A stretch of 64,000 bases of DNA from Streptomyces alboniger (lineage in GTDB: Bacteria; Actinomycetota; Actinomycetes; Streptomycetales; Streptomycetaceae): positions 5,828,001 through 5,892,000 of the forward strand of contig NZ_CP023695.1 of the NCBI RefSeq assembly GCF_008704395.1, read 5' to 3'. Within the stretch, counting starts at the first letter, position 1; each line of letters begins with the position of its first letter. Below the pieces are notes generated by a model. The model was not told the DNA's origin. It worked only from the letters and a program-made list of their open reading frames with translations, and made no database searches. Position numbers and translations under genes: made by a program. Shown here piece by piece: positions 12,436-21,669 of the stretch.

Positions 12436-12466
12436 GGCGGCCCGGCGTTCTATGTGCCGGGCCGCC
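12436..12466 (+). terminator. Hairpin after the dxr-protease operon
   Basis: Perfect inverted repeat: ggcggcccggc (12436-12446) and its complement at 12456-12466, with a 9-nt loop. It lies 16 nt after the protease stop codon. Confidence 0.75.
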
Positions 12467-12596
12467 CACCATTGGGTGGACTTCTGGGCGTGATGTGCCC
12501 GGGCCCGGCGGGGTGCCGTAATCTCGAAGCCTGGAGCCCGCCGATCTCGGGACCTTGATCCACACTGTGATCCACACTCTTGGGGATGCTCGCCAG

Positions 12597-13754
12597 ATGA
12601 CAGCCGTATCGCTCGGAATCCCGTCCGTTCCGACCAAGCTCGCCGACCGAAGGGTCAGCCGCAAGATCCAGGTCGGTTCGGTGGCCGTGGGCGGCGACGC
12701 GCCGGTCTCCGTGCAGTCGATGACGACGACGCGTACGTCGGACATCGGCGCGACGCTCCAGCAGATCGCGGAGCTGACCGCGTCCGGCTGCCAGATCGTC
12801 CGGGTCGCCTGCCCCACGCAGGACGACGCCGACGCGCTGGCGACCATCGCGCGGAAGTCGCAGATCCCTGTCATCGCGGACATCCACTTCCAGCCGAAGT
12901 ACGTCTTCGCGGCGATCGACGCGGGCTGCGCGGCGGTGCGCGTGAACCCGGGCAACATCAAGCAGTTCGACGACAAGGTCAAGGAGATCGCGCGCGCCGC
13001 CAAGGACGCGGGCACGCCGATCCGCATCGGCGTCAACGCGGGCTCGCTGGACGCCCGCCTCCTGAAGAAGTACGGCAAGGCGACCCCCGAGGCGCTGGTC
13101 GAGTCGGCCCTGTGGGAGGCGTCCCTCTTCGAGGAGCACGACTTCCGGGACATCAAGATCTCGGTGAAGCACAACGACCCCGTGGTCATGGTCAACGCCT
13201 ACCGCCAGCTGGCGGCCCAGTGCGACTACCCCCTGCACCTCGGCGTCACCGAGGCGGGCCCGGCCTTCCAGGGCACGATCAAGTCGGCCGTCGCCTTCGG
13301 CGCGCTGCTCTCCGAGGGCATCGGCGACACGATCCGGGTGTCGCTGTCCGCGCCCCCCGCGGAGGAGATCAAGGTCGGCATCCAGATCCTGGAGTCCCTG
13401 AACCTCCGCCAGCGCCGCCTGGAGATCGTCTCCTGCCCGTCGTGCGGCCGCGCCCAGGTGGACGTCTACAAACTGGCCGAGGAGGTCACGGCGGGCCTCG
13501 ACGGCATGGAGGTCCCGCTCCGCGTGGCCGTCATGGGCTGCGTGGTGAACGGCCCCGGCGAGGCCCGCGAGGCAGACCTCGGCGTCGCCTCCGGCAACGG
13601 CAAGGGCCAGATCTTCGTCAAGGGCGAGGTCATCAAGACCGTCCCCGAGTCGAAGATCGTGGAGACGCTCATCGAAGAGGCGATGAAGATCGCCGAACAG
13701 ATGGAGAAGGACGGCGTCGCCTCCGGCGAACCCACGATCTCCGTAGCGGGCTGA
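12597..13754 (+). CDS. ispG: 4-hydroxy-3-methylbut-2-enyl diphosphate synthase
   Basis: The [4Fe-4S] enzyme that makes HMBPP in the penultimate step of the MEP pathway. The 385-residue protein has the TIM-barrel N-terminus ([35 protein letters not shown]) and cluster ligands C280 and C283 (SCPSCGRAQ) plus C315 (GCVVNGPGE, the last Glu also being a ligand). The ATG at 12597 gives the standard length; an in-frame TTG at 12555 would add 14 unconserved residues. Just upstream, tgatccacact occurs twice in tandem (from 12557), with no known function. A strong terminator follows. Confidence 0.97.
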   Translation: MTAVSLGIPSVPTKLADRRVSRKIQVGSVAVGGDAPVSVQSMTTTRTSDIGATLQQIAELTASGCQIVRVACPTQDDADALATIARKSQIPVIADIHFQPKYVFAAIDAGCAAVRVNPGNIKQFDDKVKEIARAAKDAGTPIRIGVNAGSLDARLLKKYGKATPEALVESALWEASLFEEHDFRDIKISVKHNDPVVMVNAYRQLAAQCDYPLHLGVTEAGPAFQGTIKSAVAFGALLSEGIGDTIRVSLSAPPAEEIKVGIQILESLNLRQRRLEIVSCPSCGRAQVDVYKLAEEVTAGLDGMEVPLRVAVMGCVVNGPGEAREADLGVASGNGKGQIFVKGEVIKTVPESKIVETLIEEAMKIAEQMEKDGVASGEPTISVAG

Positions 13755-13775
13755 CCCCCTTCCCACTTCAACGCC

Positions 13776-13808
13776 ACTGCCCCGCCGCTCCTGGAGCGGC
13801 GGGGCAGT
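13776..13808 (+). terminator. Intrinsic terminator after ispG
   Basis: Perfect 16-bp inverted repeat (actgccccgccgctcc at 13776-13791, complement at 13793-13808), 22 nt after the ispG stop. It is one of the strongest hairpins in the window. Confidence 0.85.
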
Positions 13809-14037
13809 AACGCGCCTGGCGGCGCCCGCAGCGTCACCGGGGTGTACGCGGCCCCGACTCCTGGAGAACCGGGGCGTACGAGGGCCCCGCGCCCTGCCCC
13901 GCCGCTTCGTGCCGGACATCTCCGTGCCGTCGGTTCGCGCTCACGCCGTCGCGGCCCCGCTTCGGTGCGGGCGCCCCCGCGCGGCCGAGCGCGCCGACAG
14001 GTCGGCGTCACCCCTGCCCCGCCGCTCCGCGGCGGAT

Positions 14038-14142
14038 GTCTCCCACCCACCCACCCGTCTCGCGGCGACAAACCGCACCGGAGAACCCCCGGCCCCCACG
14101 GCACAACCCCACGCGGGGCAAACGGGTGGGCGGGTGGGAGAC
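14038..14142. repeat. Long-arm inverted repeat in the ispG-GNAT gap
   Basis: The arm at 14038-14058 (gtctcccacccacccacccgt without its last base is the core) is complementary to 14122-14142, with 20 of 21 pairs Watson-Crick and one G-U. The intervening loop is 63 nt. A shorter perfect hairpin, ccgccgc-tcc-gcggcgg, abuts it at 14019-14035. No gene is recognisable between 13755 and 14470. Confidence 0.6.
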
Positions 14143-14310
14143 GCCGCGAAGCGGCAAAAAGGCCCCCGCCCCCACCGGCGTGAAGGTGACCTACGAGGGC
14201 AACCCGCCGCGAAGCGGCAAAAAGGCCCCCACCCCCACCGGCGTGAAGGCGACCCACGAGGGCAACCCGCCGCGAAGCGGCAAGCAGCCCGCCCCTACCG
14301 GAAAGAGCCG
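14143..14310. repeat. 63-bp tandem repeat, about 2.7 copies
   Basis: Units start at 14143, 14206 and 14269, each opening with the mini-hairpin gccgc-gaa-gcggc. The first two are followed by an A-tract and a C-rich run; the third is diverged and fades out near 14310. Because 63 is a multiple of 3, the repeat reads as an open 21-residue peptide repeat in frame with the downstream GNAT gene. I treat it as non-coding because the GNAT gene has its own start and ribosome-binding site at 14455-14471. Confidence 0.65.
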
Positions 14311-14470
14311 CCCCGGAGGGAACTTCCCGCGAAGCGGGCGGAGGGCCCCGCCCCCACCGGGGGAGGGCCTCGGCGTCCCTGACCAGGACGGACAAAGGCA
14401 CCCCCCGCACGAGGCGCCCCCGCCAGGTACAGTGCGGAGATCAGCAAACCGTATGGTGAGGCCCCCGCAC

Positions 14471-15319
14471 GTGTTGACTCAGACCACCACCAGGGTCCTC
14501 GACCCGAGTGACCTGGACGCCGCGCTCGCCGTGCTCGACCGCGAGCCGGTCGCGAACGCCTTCGTGACCGCCCGCGTCCAGGTGGCCGGCCTCGACCCCT
14601 GGCGCCTCGGCGGCGAGATGTGGGGCTGGTACGAGGACGGCATGCTCGCGTCCCTCTGCTACGCCGGCGCCAACCTCGTCCCGATCTGCGCGACCCCGCG
14701 AGCCGTACGCGGCTTCGCCGACCGCGCCCGCAGGGCCGGCCGCCGCTGCTCCTCCATCGTCGGCCCCGCGACCCCCACCGCCCAACTGTGGCGGCTGCTC
14801 GAACCGTCCTGGGGCCCCGCTCGCGAGGTCCGTACCCGGCAGCCCCTGATGGTCACCGACCGGCTCCCGGACGACATCACCCCCGACCCGTACGTCCGTC
14901 GCGTCCGCAAGGACGAGATGGACACGATCATGCCGGCGTGCGTGGCGATGTTCACCGAGGAGGTCGGCGTATCGCCGATGGCCGGGGACGGCGGGCTCCT
15001 CTACCAGGCTCGCGTCGCCGAACTCGTCGGCTCCGGCCGTTCCTTCGCCCGCCTCGACCAGGACGGCAAGGTCGTCTTCAAGGCCGAGATCGGCGCCGCC
15101 ACGCCACACGCCTGCCAGGTCCAGGGCGTCTGGGTGGCACCCGAGTACCGCGGCCGCGGCCTCGCGGCCCCCGGCATGGCGGCCGTACTGCGCTACGCCC
15201 TGGAGGACGTCGCCCCCGTCGTCAGCCTGTACGTCAACGACTTCAACACCGCGGCCAGAGCGGCGTACCGACGCGTGGGCTTCCAGGAGGTCGGCGCGTT
15301 CATGAGCGTCCTGTTCTGA
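14471..15319 (+). CDS. GNAT-family N-acetyltransferase with an N-terminal DUF4081-like domain
   Basis: A predicted cytosolic acetyl-CoA-dependent acetyltransferase of 282 residues. The C-terminal half has the GNAT acetyl-CoA loop (VWVAPEYRGRGLAAPGMAAVL, about 215-235) and the strand-helix end SLYVNDFNTAARAAYRRVGF. The N-terminal 120 residues (ANAFVTARVQVAGLDPWRLG) match the domain I know as DUF4081, which accompanies GNAT in actinobacteria. The GTG at 14471 is chosen because ggtgag lies 10 nt upstream. The frame continues upstream into the 63-bp repeats, which I regard as non-coding. The substrate is unknown. A gene of this type regularly follows ispG in Streptomyces. Confidence 0.85.
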   Translation: MLTQTTTRVLDPSDLDAALAVLDREPVANAFVTARVQVAGLDPWRLGGEMWGWYEDGMLASLCYAGANLVPICATPRAVRGFADRARRAGRRCSSIVGPATPTAQLWRLLEPSWGPAREVRTRQPLMVTDRLPDDITPDPYVRRVRKDEMDTIMPACVAMFTEEVGVSPMAGDGGLLYQARVAELVGSGRSFARLDQDGKVVFKAEIGAATPHACQVQGVWVAPEYRGRGLAAPGMAAVLRYALEDVAPVVSLYVNDFNTAARAAYRRVGFQEVGAFMSVLF

Positions 15320-15392
15320 CGCCCCGGGCCGCCCCGCCACCCGCGCCGAGCGCCCTGTTCAGAAGCGCGACGGCGCGAAGTAGGGTCGCCTC

Positions 15393-15935
15393 ATGACTGA
15401 CGACGTCGTGATCGGGCCCCTCGACCTCGCCGCGCGGGTGGACGAAGCGCTGGACGTCCAGGCCCATGCCTTCGGGCTGAGCGACGACGAGGTGGCCGTG
15501 CGGCGCCAGATCGTCCTGCGTCACCTCACCTACCCGGGCGCCCGCTCGTTCGGCGCGACCACTCCCGAAGACCGGCTCGTCGGCTTCGTCTACGGCATGC
15601 CCAACGACCGCCGCCACTGGTGGTCGACGGTCGTCGAGCCCTACCTCCGCGGCCGGCAGCTGGACGGCTGGCTCGACGACTCCTTCGTCATCACCGAGCT
15701 GCACGTGCACCCCGGCCACCAGAACCGCGGCATCGGCCGCACCCTGATCACCACCATCACGGAGGGTGTCGCCGAGCCCCGCTCGATCCTCTCCGCGATC
15801 GACGTCGAGACCCCCGCCCGCGGCCTGTACCGCTCCCTCGGCTACACGGACCTCGCCCGCCGCGTCCTGTTCCCGAGCGCCGCCATGCCCTACGCCGTGA
15901 TGGGCGCCCCGCTGCCCCTGCCGTGCCGGGTCTGA
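15393..15935 (+). CDS. GNAT-family N-acetyltransferase
   Basis: A stand-alone 180-residue GNAT domain. The acetyl-CoA-binding loop is clear: ELHVHPGHQNRGIGRTLI (about 108-125). The C-terminal strand-turn reads RGLYRSLGYTDLARRVLF. There is no signal peptide or extra domain. It starts with ATG 73 nt after the previous GNAT gene and may be cotranscribed with it. The acceptor is not predictable; candidates include small amines, protein N-termini or antibiotics. Confidence 0.85.
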   Translation: MTDDVVIGPLDLAARVDEALDVQAHAFGLSDDEVAVRRQIVLRHLTYPGARSFGATTPEDRLVGFVYGMPNDRRHWWSTVVEPYLRGRQLDGWLDDSFVITELHVHPGHQNRGIGRTLITTITEGVAEPRSILSAIDVETPARGLYRSLGYTDLARRVLFPSAAMPYAVMGAPLPLPCRV

Positions 15936-16058
15936 GCCGGAGCGCCACCGCAATCGATTTCCGCCCGCGCCCGCGGCCCGGATAACCTCTCGCCATCACC
16001 TTCCCCGCCCTCTCGGCCCCGCCGAGCAGAGGGGACCCCCTTGTAGCAGGAGTTGATC

Positions 16059-17753
16059 ATGGCCCAGGTCCAGCGCATGTCCCGATTGATGGTCAAGACA
16101 CTGCGCGACGACCCGGCGGACGCCGAGACCCTCAACCACAAGCTGCTCGTCCGGGCCGGTTACGTCCGCCGCACCGCCGCGGGCATCTGGACCTGGCTGC
16201 CGCTCGGCAAGAAGGTCTACGAGAACATCGCCCGTGTCGTCCGCGAGGAGATGGACGCCATCGGCGGCCAGGAGGTCCTCCTCCCGGCGCTCCTGCCCAA
16301 GGAGCCCTACGAGGCGTCCGGCCGCTACGAGGAATACGGCGACCTGCTCTTCCGCCTCAAGGACCGCAAGGGCGCCGACTACCTCCTCGGCCCCACCCAC
16401 GAGGAGATCTTCACCCAGGTCGTCAAGGACCAGTGCTCGTCCTACAAGGACCTGCCGGTGATCCTGTACCAGATCCAGACGAAGTACCGCGACGAGGCCC
16501 GCCCCCGCGCCGGTGTGCTGCGCGGCCGCGAGTTCCAGATGAAGGACTCGTACTCCTTCGACACCACCGACGAGGGTCTCGCCGAGTCGTACGCCCTGCA
16601 CCGCGGCGCCTACCAGCGGATCTTCGAGCGCCTGGGCCTCGACTACCGCATCGTGTCCGCCGTCGCGGGCGCCATGGGCGGCTCCAAGTCCGAGGAGTTC
16701 CTGGCCCCGGCCCCCGCGGGCGAGGACACCTTCGTGGACTGCCCCGCCTGCGACTACGCCGCCAACACCGAGGCCGTCACCTTCGCGCTCGCCCCGGTCG
16801 ACGGCTCGGCGCACGGCCCCGCCGAGGAGCTGGACACGCCCGACACCCCGACCATCGAGACGCTCGCCGAGCACCTCGGCGTCCCGGCCTCGGCGACCCT
16901 GAAGAACCTCCTGGTCAAGGTCGACGGCGAGATCGTGGCCGTCGGCGTCCCCGGCGACCGCGAGGTGGACCTCGGCAAGCTCGGCGAGCACCTGGCCCCG
17001 GCCGAGGTCGAGCTGGTCACCGCCGAGGACTTCGAGGGCCGCGACGACCTCGTACGCGGCTACGTCGGCCCGCAGGGCCTGGACAAGGTCCGCTACATCG
17101 CCGACCCCCGCGTCGCCCCGGGCACCGCCTGGATCACGGGCGCCAACAAGCAGGACAAGCACGTCAAGAACGTCGTCTGCGGCCGTGACTTCGAGGTCGA
17201 CGACTACCTGGACGTCGTCGTGGTCGAGGCGGGTGACCCGTGCCCCAACTGCGGCACCGGCCTCAAGCTGGACCGCGCCATCGAGATCGGCCACATCTTC
17301 CAGCTCGGCCGCAAGTACGCCGACACCTTCCAGCTCGACGTCCTCGGCAAGGAGGGCAAGCCGGTCCGCGTGACCATGGGCTCGTACGGCATCGGCGTCT
17401 CCCGCGCGGTGGCGGCGCTCGCCGAGCAGACCGCCGACGACAAGGGCCTGTGCTGGCCCAAGGAGGTCGCCCCCGCCGACGTGCACGTGGTCGCCGCGGG
17501 CAAGGCGCTCCAGACGGAGCTGGCCCTGGACGTCGCCGAGAAGCTGGGCGCGGCGGGCGCGCGTGTGCTGGTGGACGACCGGGCCGGGGTCTCGCCGGGC
17601 GTTAAGTTCACCGACGCCGAGCTGATCGGCGTCCCGCAGATCCTGGTCGCGGGCCGCCGCTCCGCCGAGGGCATCGTGGAACTGAAGGACCGCCGCACGG
17701 GCGAGCGCGAGGAGCTTTCGGTCGAGGAGGCCGTCGCCCGACTCACCGCGTAA
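16059..17753 (+). CDS. proS: Prolyl-tRNA synthetase (bacterial type)
   Basis: Charges tRNA-Pro with proline. The 564-residue protein has the bacterial architecture: a class II catalytic core ([23 protein letters not shown] with [10 protein letters not shown]; the motif 3 region [10 protein letters not shown]), a YbaK-like editing insertion between motifs 2 and 3 (about 230-385, containing [12 protein letters not shown] and [13 protein letters not shown]), and a C-terminal anticodon-binding domain (RVLVDDR through [12 protein letters not shown]). The ATG at 16059 follows caggag by 6 nt; an in-frame TTG two codons upstream is less likely. I see no T-box leader in the 123 nt upstream. The gene is convergent with the APH-like gene. 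Confidence 0.97.
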   Translation: MAQVQRMSRLMVKTLRDDPADAETLNHKLLVRAGYVRRTAAGIWTWLPLGKKVYENIARVVREEMDAIGGQEVLLPALLPKEPYEASGRYEEYGDLLFRLKDRKGADYLLGPTHEEIFTQVVKDQCSSYKDLPVILYQIQTKYRDEARPRAGVLRGREFQMKDSYSFDTTDEGLAESYALHRGAYQRIFERLGLDYRIVSAVAGAMGGSKSEEFLAPAPAGEDTFVDCPACDYAANTEAVTFALAPVDGSAHGPAEELDTPDTPTIETLAEHLGVPASATLKNLLVKVDGEIVAVGVPGDREVDLGKLGEHLAPAEVELVTAEDFEGRDDLVRGYVGPQGLDKVRYIADPRVAPGTAWITGANKQDKHVKNVVCGRDFEVDDYLDVVVVEAGDPCPNCGTGLKLDRAIEIGHIFQLGRKYADTFQLDVLGKEGKPVRVTMGSYGIGVSRAVAALAEQTADDKGLCWPKEVAPADVHVVAAGKALQTELALDVAEKLGAAGARVLVDDRAGVSPGVKFTDAELIGVPQILVAGRRSAEGIVELKDRRTGEREELSVEEAVARLTA

Positions 17754-17759
17754 GGAAAA

Positions 17760-17795
17760 CGCCCCGAAGGGGCGCGGGGAACTGCGCGACCAGCC
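17760..17795. repeat. Terminator hairpin within a dispersed Streptomyces intergenic repeat
   Basis: cgcccc-gaa-ggggcg (17760-17774) is a terminator-like hairpin 6 nt after proS. The word aaggggcgcggggaact and the bases after it (17767-17795) match 27 of 29 bases at 32560-32588, so this is one copy of a dispersed element found at convergent gene ends. It may terminate both proS and the leftward operon. Confidence 0.7.
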
Positions 17796-17836
17796 ACACA
17801 CGGCCCGCAGACTCCGCGCCCACCGGGGTCACCCGG

Positions 17837-18730
17837 TCACAGCCACCCCGCGAACTCCAAAAGCAGCTCCGCGTCCTGCGGACGCCCCACCCGCAAGGCC
17901 CGGACCCCCGACTCCACGGCCCGGAAAAGCGTCCAGCCCCGAAGCCTCTCCTGGTCCACCTCAAGTGACTCCGCGAGCTTCTTCACGCGCCGCCGCGTGA
18001 TCGACGCCCCGGACGGCGAGGCGATCAGATCCTCCACCCGGTCCCGGACGAGCCGCGCCAGATCGAAGGCGGCGTCACCGACCACCGGATCGGGCCCCAC
18101 GGCCAGCCACGGCACCCGGTCCCCGGCAAGGACCTTGCTCTGCCGGAAGGTGCCGTGCAGCAGCCGCGGCTCGGGCTCCGCCGCGAGAAGCTCCTGCCGA
18201 GCGGCGAGGGCGGCGTCCACCAGCGGCGCGACCTCCGTGCCCGAGGAGGCCCGCATCGCCTCGGCCTGCCGCCCCGTCCGCTCGGCGACCGTCTCGAACC
18301 GGTGCCCGGCGGGCGGCTCCACCCACAGCCGCCGCAGCGTCCCCGCCGCTTCGAGCAGCGCCTTGGCCTCCGGCAGGGACCGCACGGACACATCACGGTG
18401 CAGCCGTTCGAGGAGCAGCGCCCCGTCCGAGCACTCGGGGTCGAGCAGCCGGGCGGCGCCGAGTCCGCCCCAGTGCGCGAGGGCGGCCCGCTCGCTCTCC
18501 GGGCGCGACCGGGGCGGCACGAGCTTGAGCACGGCGGGCGTTCCGTCGGCTTGGCGCACCATCACGACGAGGCCGCTGCGCCCGCCGGGGACGTGGACCC
18601 GCTCGATGGTCAACTCGCGCAGTGCGACGGCCTGTTCCACTGCCTCGGGCAGCTTCGCCAGCCAGTCGTCGCCGTCCTGCGCCGTCTCGCCGAGTGCGGT
18701 GACCAGGCGGCGCGGCGGTTCGAAAGACAT
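17837..18730 (-). CDS. APH/streptomycin-6-kinase-fold protein with lost catalytic residues (probable pseudokinase)
   Basis: The 297-residue protein follows the aminoglycoside-phosphotransferase/streptomycin-kinase layout: an N-lobe with VVMVRQADGTPAVLKLVPP (Lys kept), a hinge near ALLLERL, and a C-lobe ending VGDAAFDLARLV. The catalytic loop HGDxxxxN reads HGTFRQSK (18131-18160), losing both the base Asp and the metal-binding Asn. The later IDP metal motif reads VGP. Phosphotransfer is therefore unlikely. It is the last gene of a leftward unit after a lipoprotein and a ferritin-like gene, 25 nt downstream of the latter. It may have a binding or scaffold role; annotation as an antibiotic-resistance kinase would be misleading. 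Confidence 0.75.
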   Translation of the reverse strand: MSFEPPRRLVTALGETAQDGDDWLAKLPEAVEQAVALRELTIERVHVPGGRSGLVVMVRQADGTPAVLKLVPPRSRPESERAALAHWGGLGAARLLDPECSDGALLLERLHRDVSVRSLPEAKALLEAAGTLRRLWVEPPAGHRFETVAERTGRQAEAMRASSGTEVAPLVDAALAARQELLAAEPEPRLLHGTFRQSKVLAGDRVPWLAVGPDPVVGDAAFDLARLVRDRVEDLIASPSGASITRRRVKKLAESLEVDQERLRGWTLFRAVESGVRALRVGRPQDAELLLEFAGWL

Positions 18731-18755
18731 GCGCGAGTCGTTCCTTCCTGAGGGG

Positions 18756-19226
18756 TTACGCCTTGGGCGTCGCCGGAGCCGATGAGCCGGATGGGGCGGA
18801 CCGCTCGGCGAGCCCAGGGAAGGCTACGCTCCCGCCCCGCCACCGCGCCGCCCGGACCGCCGCCTCGCGCAGCGCCCCGGCGGCGCTGCCGCGCCGGGCG
18901 CCCGAGGAAGCGCGTACGAGATCGGAGTAGACCCCGGCGATCCGGTCCTCCAGATCGGCGGCGAGCCGGGCGGCAGCGGCCGCGTCCGGCACCGGGAAGG
19001 GCAGCGCGTAGGCCGCGTCGGCCGGCTGCGGCTCGCCGCCGAGGTCGCGCACGGCGCGCTGGAGTTCGTCGCGCCGGGCGCGGTGCGCGTCGTACGCGGT
19101 GCGGGCCTCGTCCCTGCGGCCGTCGCCGACCCGGCCGCCCACGACCCCGTAGCCGTACACGGCGGCGTGCTCGGCGCCCAGGGCGGCCTGCACGGCCTTC
19201 AGCTCGGCGTCCTTGGACTCGCTCAC
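18756..19226 (-). CDS. Ferritin-like domain protein (DUF4439-like)
   Basis: A 156-residue all-helical protein. The helix pattern (LGAEHAAVYGYGVVGG, AYDAHRARRDELQRAV, LEDRIAGVYSDLV) fits the ferritin-like four-helix fold known in actinobacteria as DUF4439. ExxH-type residues (E-H in the first helix, H-R-A-R-R-D-E in the second) could bind metal, but a full di-iron site cannot be confirmed by eye. The GTG start overlaps the stop of the lipoprotein gene (GTGA), so they are coupled. There is no signal sequence. The C-terminus is Ser/Ala/Pro-rich. Confidence 0.75.
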   Translation of the reverse strand: MSESKDAELKAVQAALGAEHAAVYGYGVVGGRVGDGRRDEARTAYDAHRARRDELQRAVRDLGGEPQPADAAYALPFPVPDAAAAARLAADLEDRIAGVYSDLVRASSGARRGSAAGALREAAVRAARWRGGSVAFPGLAERSAPSGSSAPATPKA

Positions 19227-19753
19227 TTGTCGCCCTCCGTCAGCAGGTACGCGTGGGCCGCGCCCGCGGCGGCCACCGAGGCGAGCAGCCTGGCCTGCTC
19301 GGCCGGGGCCTCGAGCAGGGCCGCGCCCCGCCGGTCGGCCAGGGCGCGCTCGGCGTCGGCGAGATCGCGTACCGCCTTGTCGGGGTCCGAGGCCACGGAC
19401 GGCTTCGGAGCCGGGGCGGCGGCACCGGAAGCCGACGCCGAGGGGGAAGCCGGGGCACGGCCGCCCCCGAACGCCTCCGCGTGCTTCCTCACCTCCGCGC
19501 GCAGCGGCTCGAGCCGCCCGGCGAGCGAGGGGTGGGCGGCGAGCACGGCGTCGTACCGCCCGAGCAGTTCCGTGCTCTCCTCGGCCGCCCGGGCGCGCAG
19601 GCGGCGCACGGCGGACGGGCGCTCCGCGTCCGAGCCTGCGCTGTCCGAGCAGCCCGTGAGCAGCGCCGCGGAGGCGACGCCGGCGGCCCCGGCGAGCAGG
19701 CTCCTGCGGCGCGGTCCCGGGCGGGATCGTGGGGCGGTGGGATACGACGGCAC
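19223..19753 (-). CDS. Predicted exported lipoprotein
   Basis: A 176-residue secreted lipoprotein. The N-terminus has twin arginines (PRRRSLLAG), a hydrophobic stretch, and a lipobox ending LLTGC, so export may use the Tat route. The mature part is helical and Ala/Glu/Arg-rich with a Pro/Ala/Ser linker (APASPSASASGAA). Its C-terminal half (DLADAERALADRRGAALLEAP) resembles the ferritin-like helices of the next gene. I chose the GTG at 19753, which follows gagga by 9 nt; a TTG at 19780 is the alternative. It is the first gene of the leftward lipoprotein/ferritin-like/APH-like unit and diverges from rimP. Function unknown. Confidence 0.7.
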   Translation of the reverse strand: MPSYPTAPRSRPGPRRRSLLAGAAGVASAALLTGCSDSAGSDAERPSAVRRLRARAAEESTELLGRYDAVLAAHPSLAGRLEPLRAEVRKHAEAFGGGRAPASPSASASGAAAPAPKPSVASDPDKAVRDLADAERALADRRGAALLEAPAEQARLLASVAAAGAAHAYLLTEGDK

Positions 19754-20009
19754 GGCAGACGTCCTCGGAAGGAAGGCCAAAAGGCGCGAGCGAGCAGGCA
19801 GACACAGGCAGACAAAGGCAGGAAGTGGGCGCGGGCCCGGTGATCACCGTACCTTCGGACGGTCTCCGTACGAGTGATCGGCTCGGGCCGGAGCGGCACA
19901 TCGCCCCTCCGGTGGGCCACAACACCCCTCGGGACCGGATACCCTTTGACCTGACACGCAGACTTGCAACGCACCCCACAACAGCACACGCGGCCGAGGA
20001 GTCACCCGG

Positions 20010-20528
20010 ATGAGCACCACCCAGAGCGAGAGGCTGCGGCAACTACTGGAACCGCTCGTCAGCTCCCAGGATCTGGATCTCGAAGAGATCGAAGTGGCCT
20101 CGGTCGGACGCAAGCGAGTGCTGAGAGTCGTCATCGACTCCGACGACGGTGTGGATCTGGACCAGATCGCGGAAGTGAGCCGCCTGCTCTCCGCGAAGCT
20201 CGACGAGACCGACGCAATGGGCGAGGGGGAGTACGACCTCGAGGTCGGTTCCCCCGGCGCCGAGCGCGCGCTGACCGAGCACCGCCACTATCTGCGCGCT
20301 GTCGACCGCCTGGTGAAGTTCCGGCTGACCGAGGGCGACGAGCTGGTCGCCCGCATCCTCACGGTGGACGACGAGGGGCTCGACCTCGAGGTGCCCGGCG
20401 TGAAGGGCCGTAAGGCCACCACCCGCCGGATCGCCTTCGACGAGATCGACAAGGCTCGGGTGCAGGTCGAGTTCAACCGCAAGGACAAGCAAGACAAGCA
20501 GGACATGAAGGAAGAGGAGGAGGCGTAG
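20010..20528 (+). CDS. rimP: Ribosome maturation factor RimP
   Basis: A cytoplasmic factor for 30S subunit assembly. The 172-residue protein has the N-terminal alpha/beta domain ([40 protein letters not shown]), the hallmark [20 protein letters not shown], and a C-terminal SH3-like domain ([16 protein letters not shown] through [13 protein letters not shown]). It ends in a Lys/Glu-rich tail that also supplies the GA-rich Shine-Dalgarno for nusA. ATG follows gaggagtc. It is the first gene of the rimP-nusA-ylxR-infB cluster. Confidence 0.96.
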   Translation: MSTTQSERLRQLLEPLVSSQDLDLEEIEVASVGRKRVLRVVIDSDDGVDLDQIAEVSRLLSAKLDETDAMGEGEYDLEVGSPGAERALTEHRHYLRAVDRLVKFRLTEGDELVARILTVDDEGLDLEVPGVKGRKATTRRIAFDEIDKARVQVEFNRKDKQDKQDMKEEEEA

Positions 20529-20530
20529 CC

Positions 20531-21520
20531 GTGGACATCGACATGAGTGCCCTGCGGGGTCTGGTACGGGAGAAGGAGATCTCCTTCGACCTCCTCGTCG
20601 AGGCGATCGAGTCGGCCCTCCTCATCGCCTACCACCGCACCGACGGCAGCTTCCGCCGCGCGCGTGTGAAGCTGGACCGCGACAGCGGCCACGTGACGGT
20701 ATGGGCGACGGAGGACCCGGCGGACCTCGAAGAGGGCCAGGAGCCCAAGGAGTTCGACGACACGCCGTCCGACTTCGGCCGCATCGCCGCGACGACCGCC
20801 AAGCAGGTCATCCTCCAGCGTCTGCGCGACGCCGAGGACGACGCCACGCTCGGTGAGTACGCCGGGCGCGAGGGCGACATCGTCACCGGCGTGGTCCAGC
20901 AGGGCCGCGACCCGAAGAACGTGCTGGTCGACATCGGCAAGCTGGAGGCCATCCTGCCGGTGCAGGAGCAGGTCCCGGGCGAGGAGTACCCCCACGGGAT
21001 GCGCCTTCGCAGCTACGTCGTCCGCGTGGCGAAGGGTGTCCGCGGCCCGTCCGTGACGCTGTCGCGCACGCACCCGAACCTGGTCAAGAAGCTCTTCGCG
21101 CTCGAAGTGCCCGAGATCGCCGACGGCTCCGTCGAGATCTCGGCCATCGCCCGCGAGGCCGGCCACCGCACCAAGATCGCCGTGCGCTCGACGCGCTCGG
21201 GGCTCAACGCCAAGGGCGCCTGCATCGGCCCGATGGGCAGCCGCGTGCGCAACGTCATGGCCGAGCTGAACGGCGAGAAGATCGACATCGTCGACTGGTC
21301 GGACGATCCGGCCGACATGGTCGCCCACGCGCTCTCCCCGGCCCGCGTCAGCAAGGTCGAGATCGTCGACCTCGGCGCGCGCTCGGCCCGGGTGACCGTG
21401 CCGGACTACCAGCTGTCGCTGGCCATCGGCAAGGAGGGGCAGAACGCCCGCCTGGCCGCGCGGCTCACGGGCTGGCGCATCGACATCAGGCCCGACACCG
21501 AGAACCCCGCCGACCAGTAG
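20531..21520 (+). CDS. nusA: Transcription elongation/termination factor NusA
   Basis: Binds RNA polymerase and nascent RNA to modulate pausing, termination and antitermination. The 329 residues comprise an N-terminal RNAP-binding domain ([20 protein letters not shown]), an S1 domain (about 130-195, [17 protein letters not shown]), and two KH domains ([18 protein letters not shown] and [16 protein letters not shown]). It lacks the C-terminal acidic repeats of E. coli NusA, as is normal in actinobacteria. The GTG start is 2 nt after the rimP stop, behind a long GA-rich ribosome-binding site. A hairpin 13 nt after the stop may attenuate transcription into ylxR-infB. Confidence 0.97.
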   Translation: MDIDMSALRGLVREKEISFDLLVEAIESALLIAYHRTDGSFRRARVKLDRDSGHVTVWATEDPADLEEGQEPKEFDDTPSDFGRIAATTAKQVILQRLRDAEDDATLGEYAGREGDIVTGVVQQGRDPKNVLVDIGKLEAILPVQEQVPGEEYPHGMRLRSYVVRVAKGVRGPSVTLSRTHPNLVKKLFALEVPEIADGSVEISAIAREAGHRTKIAVRSTRSGLNAKGACIGPMGSRVRNVMAELNGEKIDIVDWSDDPADMVAHALSPARVSKVEIVDLGARSARVTVPDYQLSLAIGKEGQNARLAARLTGWRIDIRPDTENPADQ

Positions 21521-21533
21521 CGGACCCGGCGCG

Positions 21534-21567
21534 ACGGCCGCCACCGGATCACTCCGGAGGCGGCCGT
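21534..21567 (+). terminator. Hairpin between nusA and ylxR
   Basis: acggccgcc (21534-21542) pairs perfectly with 21559-21567. An inner ccgg-atcact-ccgg extends the structure. It could be a partial terminator or processing site, because the downstream genes belong to the same operon in most bacteria. Confidence 0.6.
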
Positions 21568-21669
21568 GGGAATAAATCCGGGCGCGCACCGCTTGGATCA
21601 CGACAGTATGTGGCGAGTAGCCGTTCGATTTTTGCCCCGAAGGGGTGAGGTCGGTGCGGGGAGGTAGAC

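Noticed and set aside
14206..14230. Intrinsic terminator formed by gccgc-gaa-gcggc and the A-tract
   Set aside because: On the plus strand the hairpin is followed by A, not T. On the minus strand the T-run would precede the hairpin.
14143..14310. CRISPR array
   Set aside because: The tandem units are adjacent without unique spacers and there are no cas genes.
14036..14470. 139-codon N-terminal extension of the GNAT gene containing 21-residue repeats
   Set aside because: The repeat block looks like non-coding stem-loop repeats. The GNAT gene has its own ribosome-binding site and a start that matches the family N-terminus. Kept as a finding because it is testable.
15936..16058. T-box riboswitch before proS
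   Set aside because: No specifier stem or T-box sequence was visible in the 123-nt leader.
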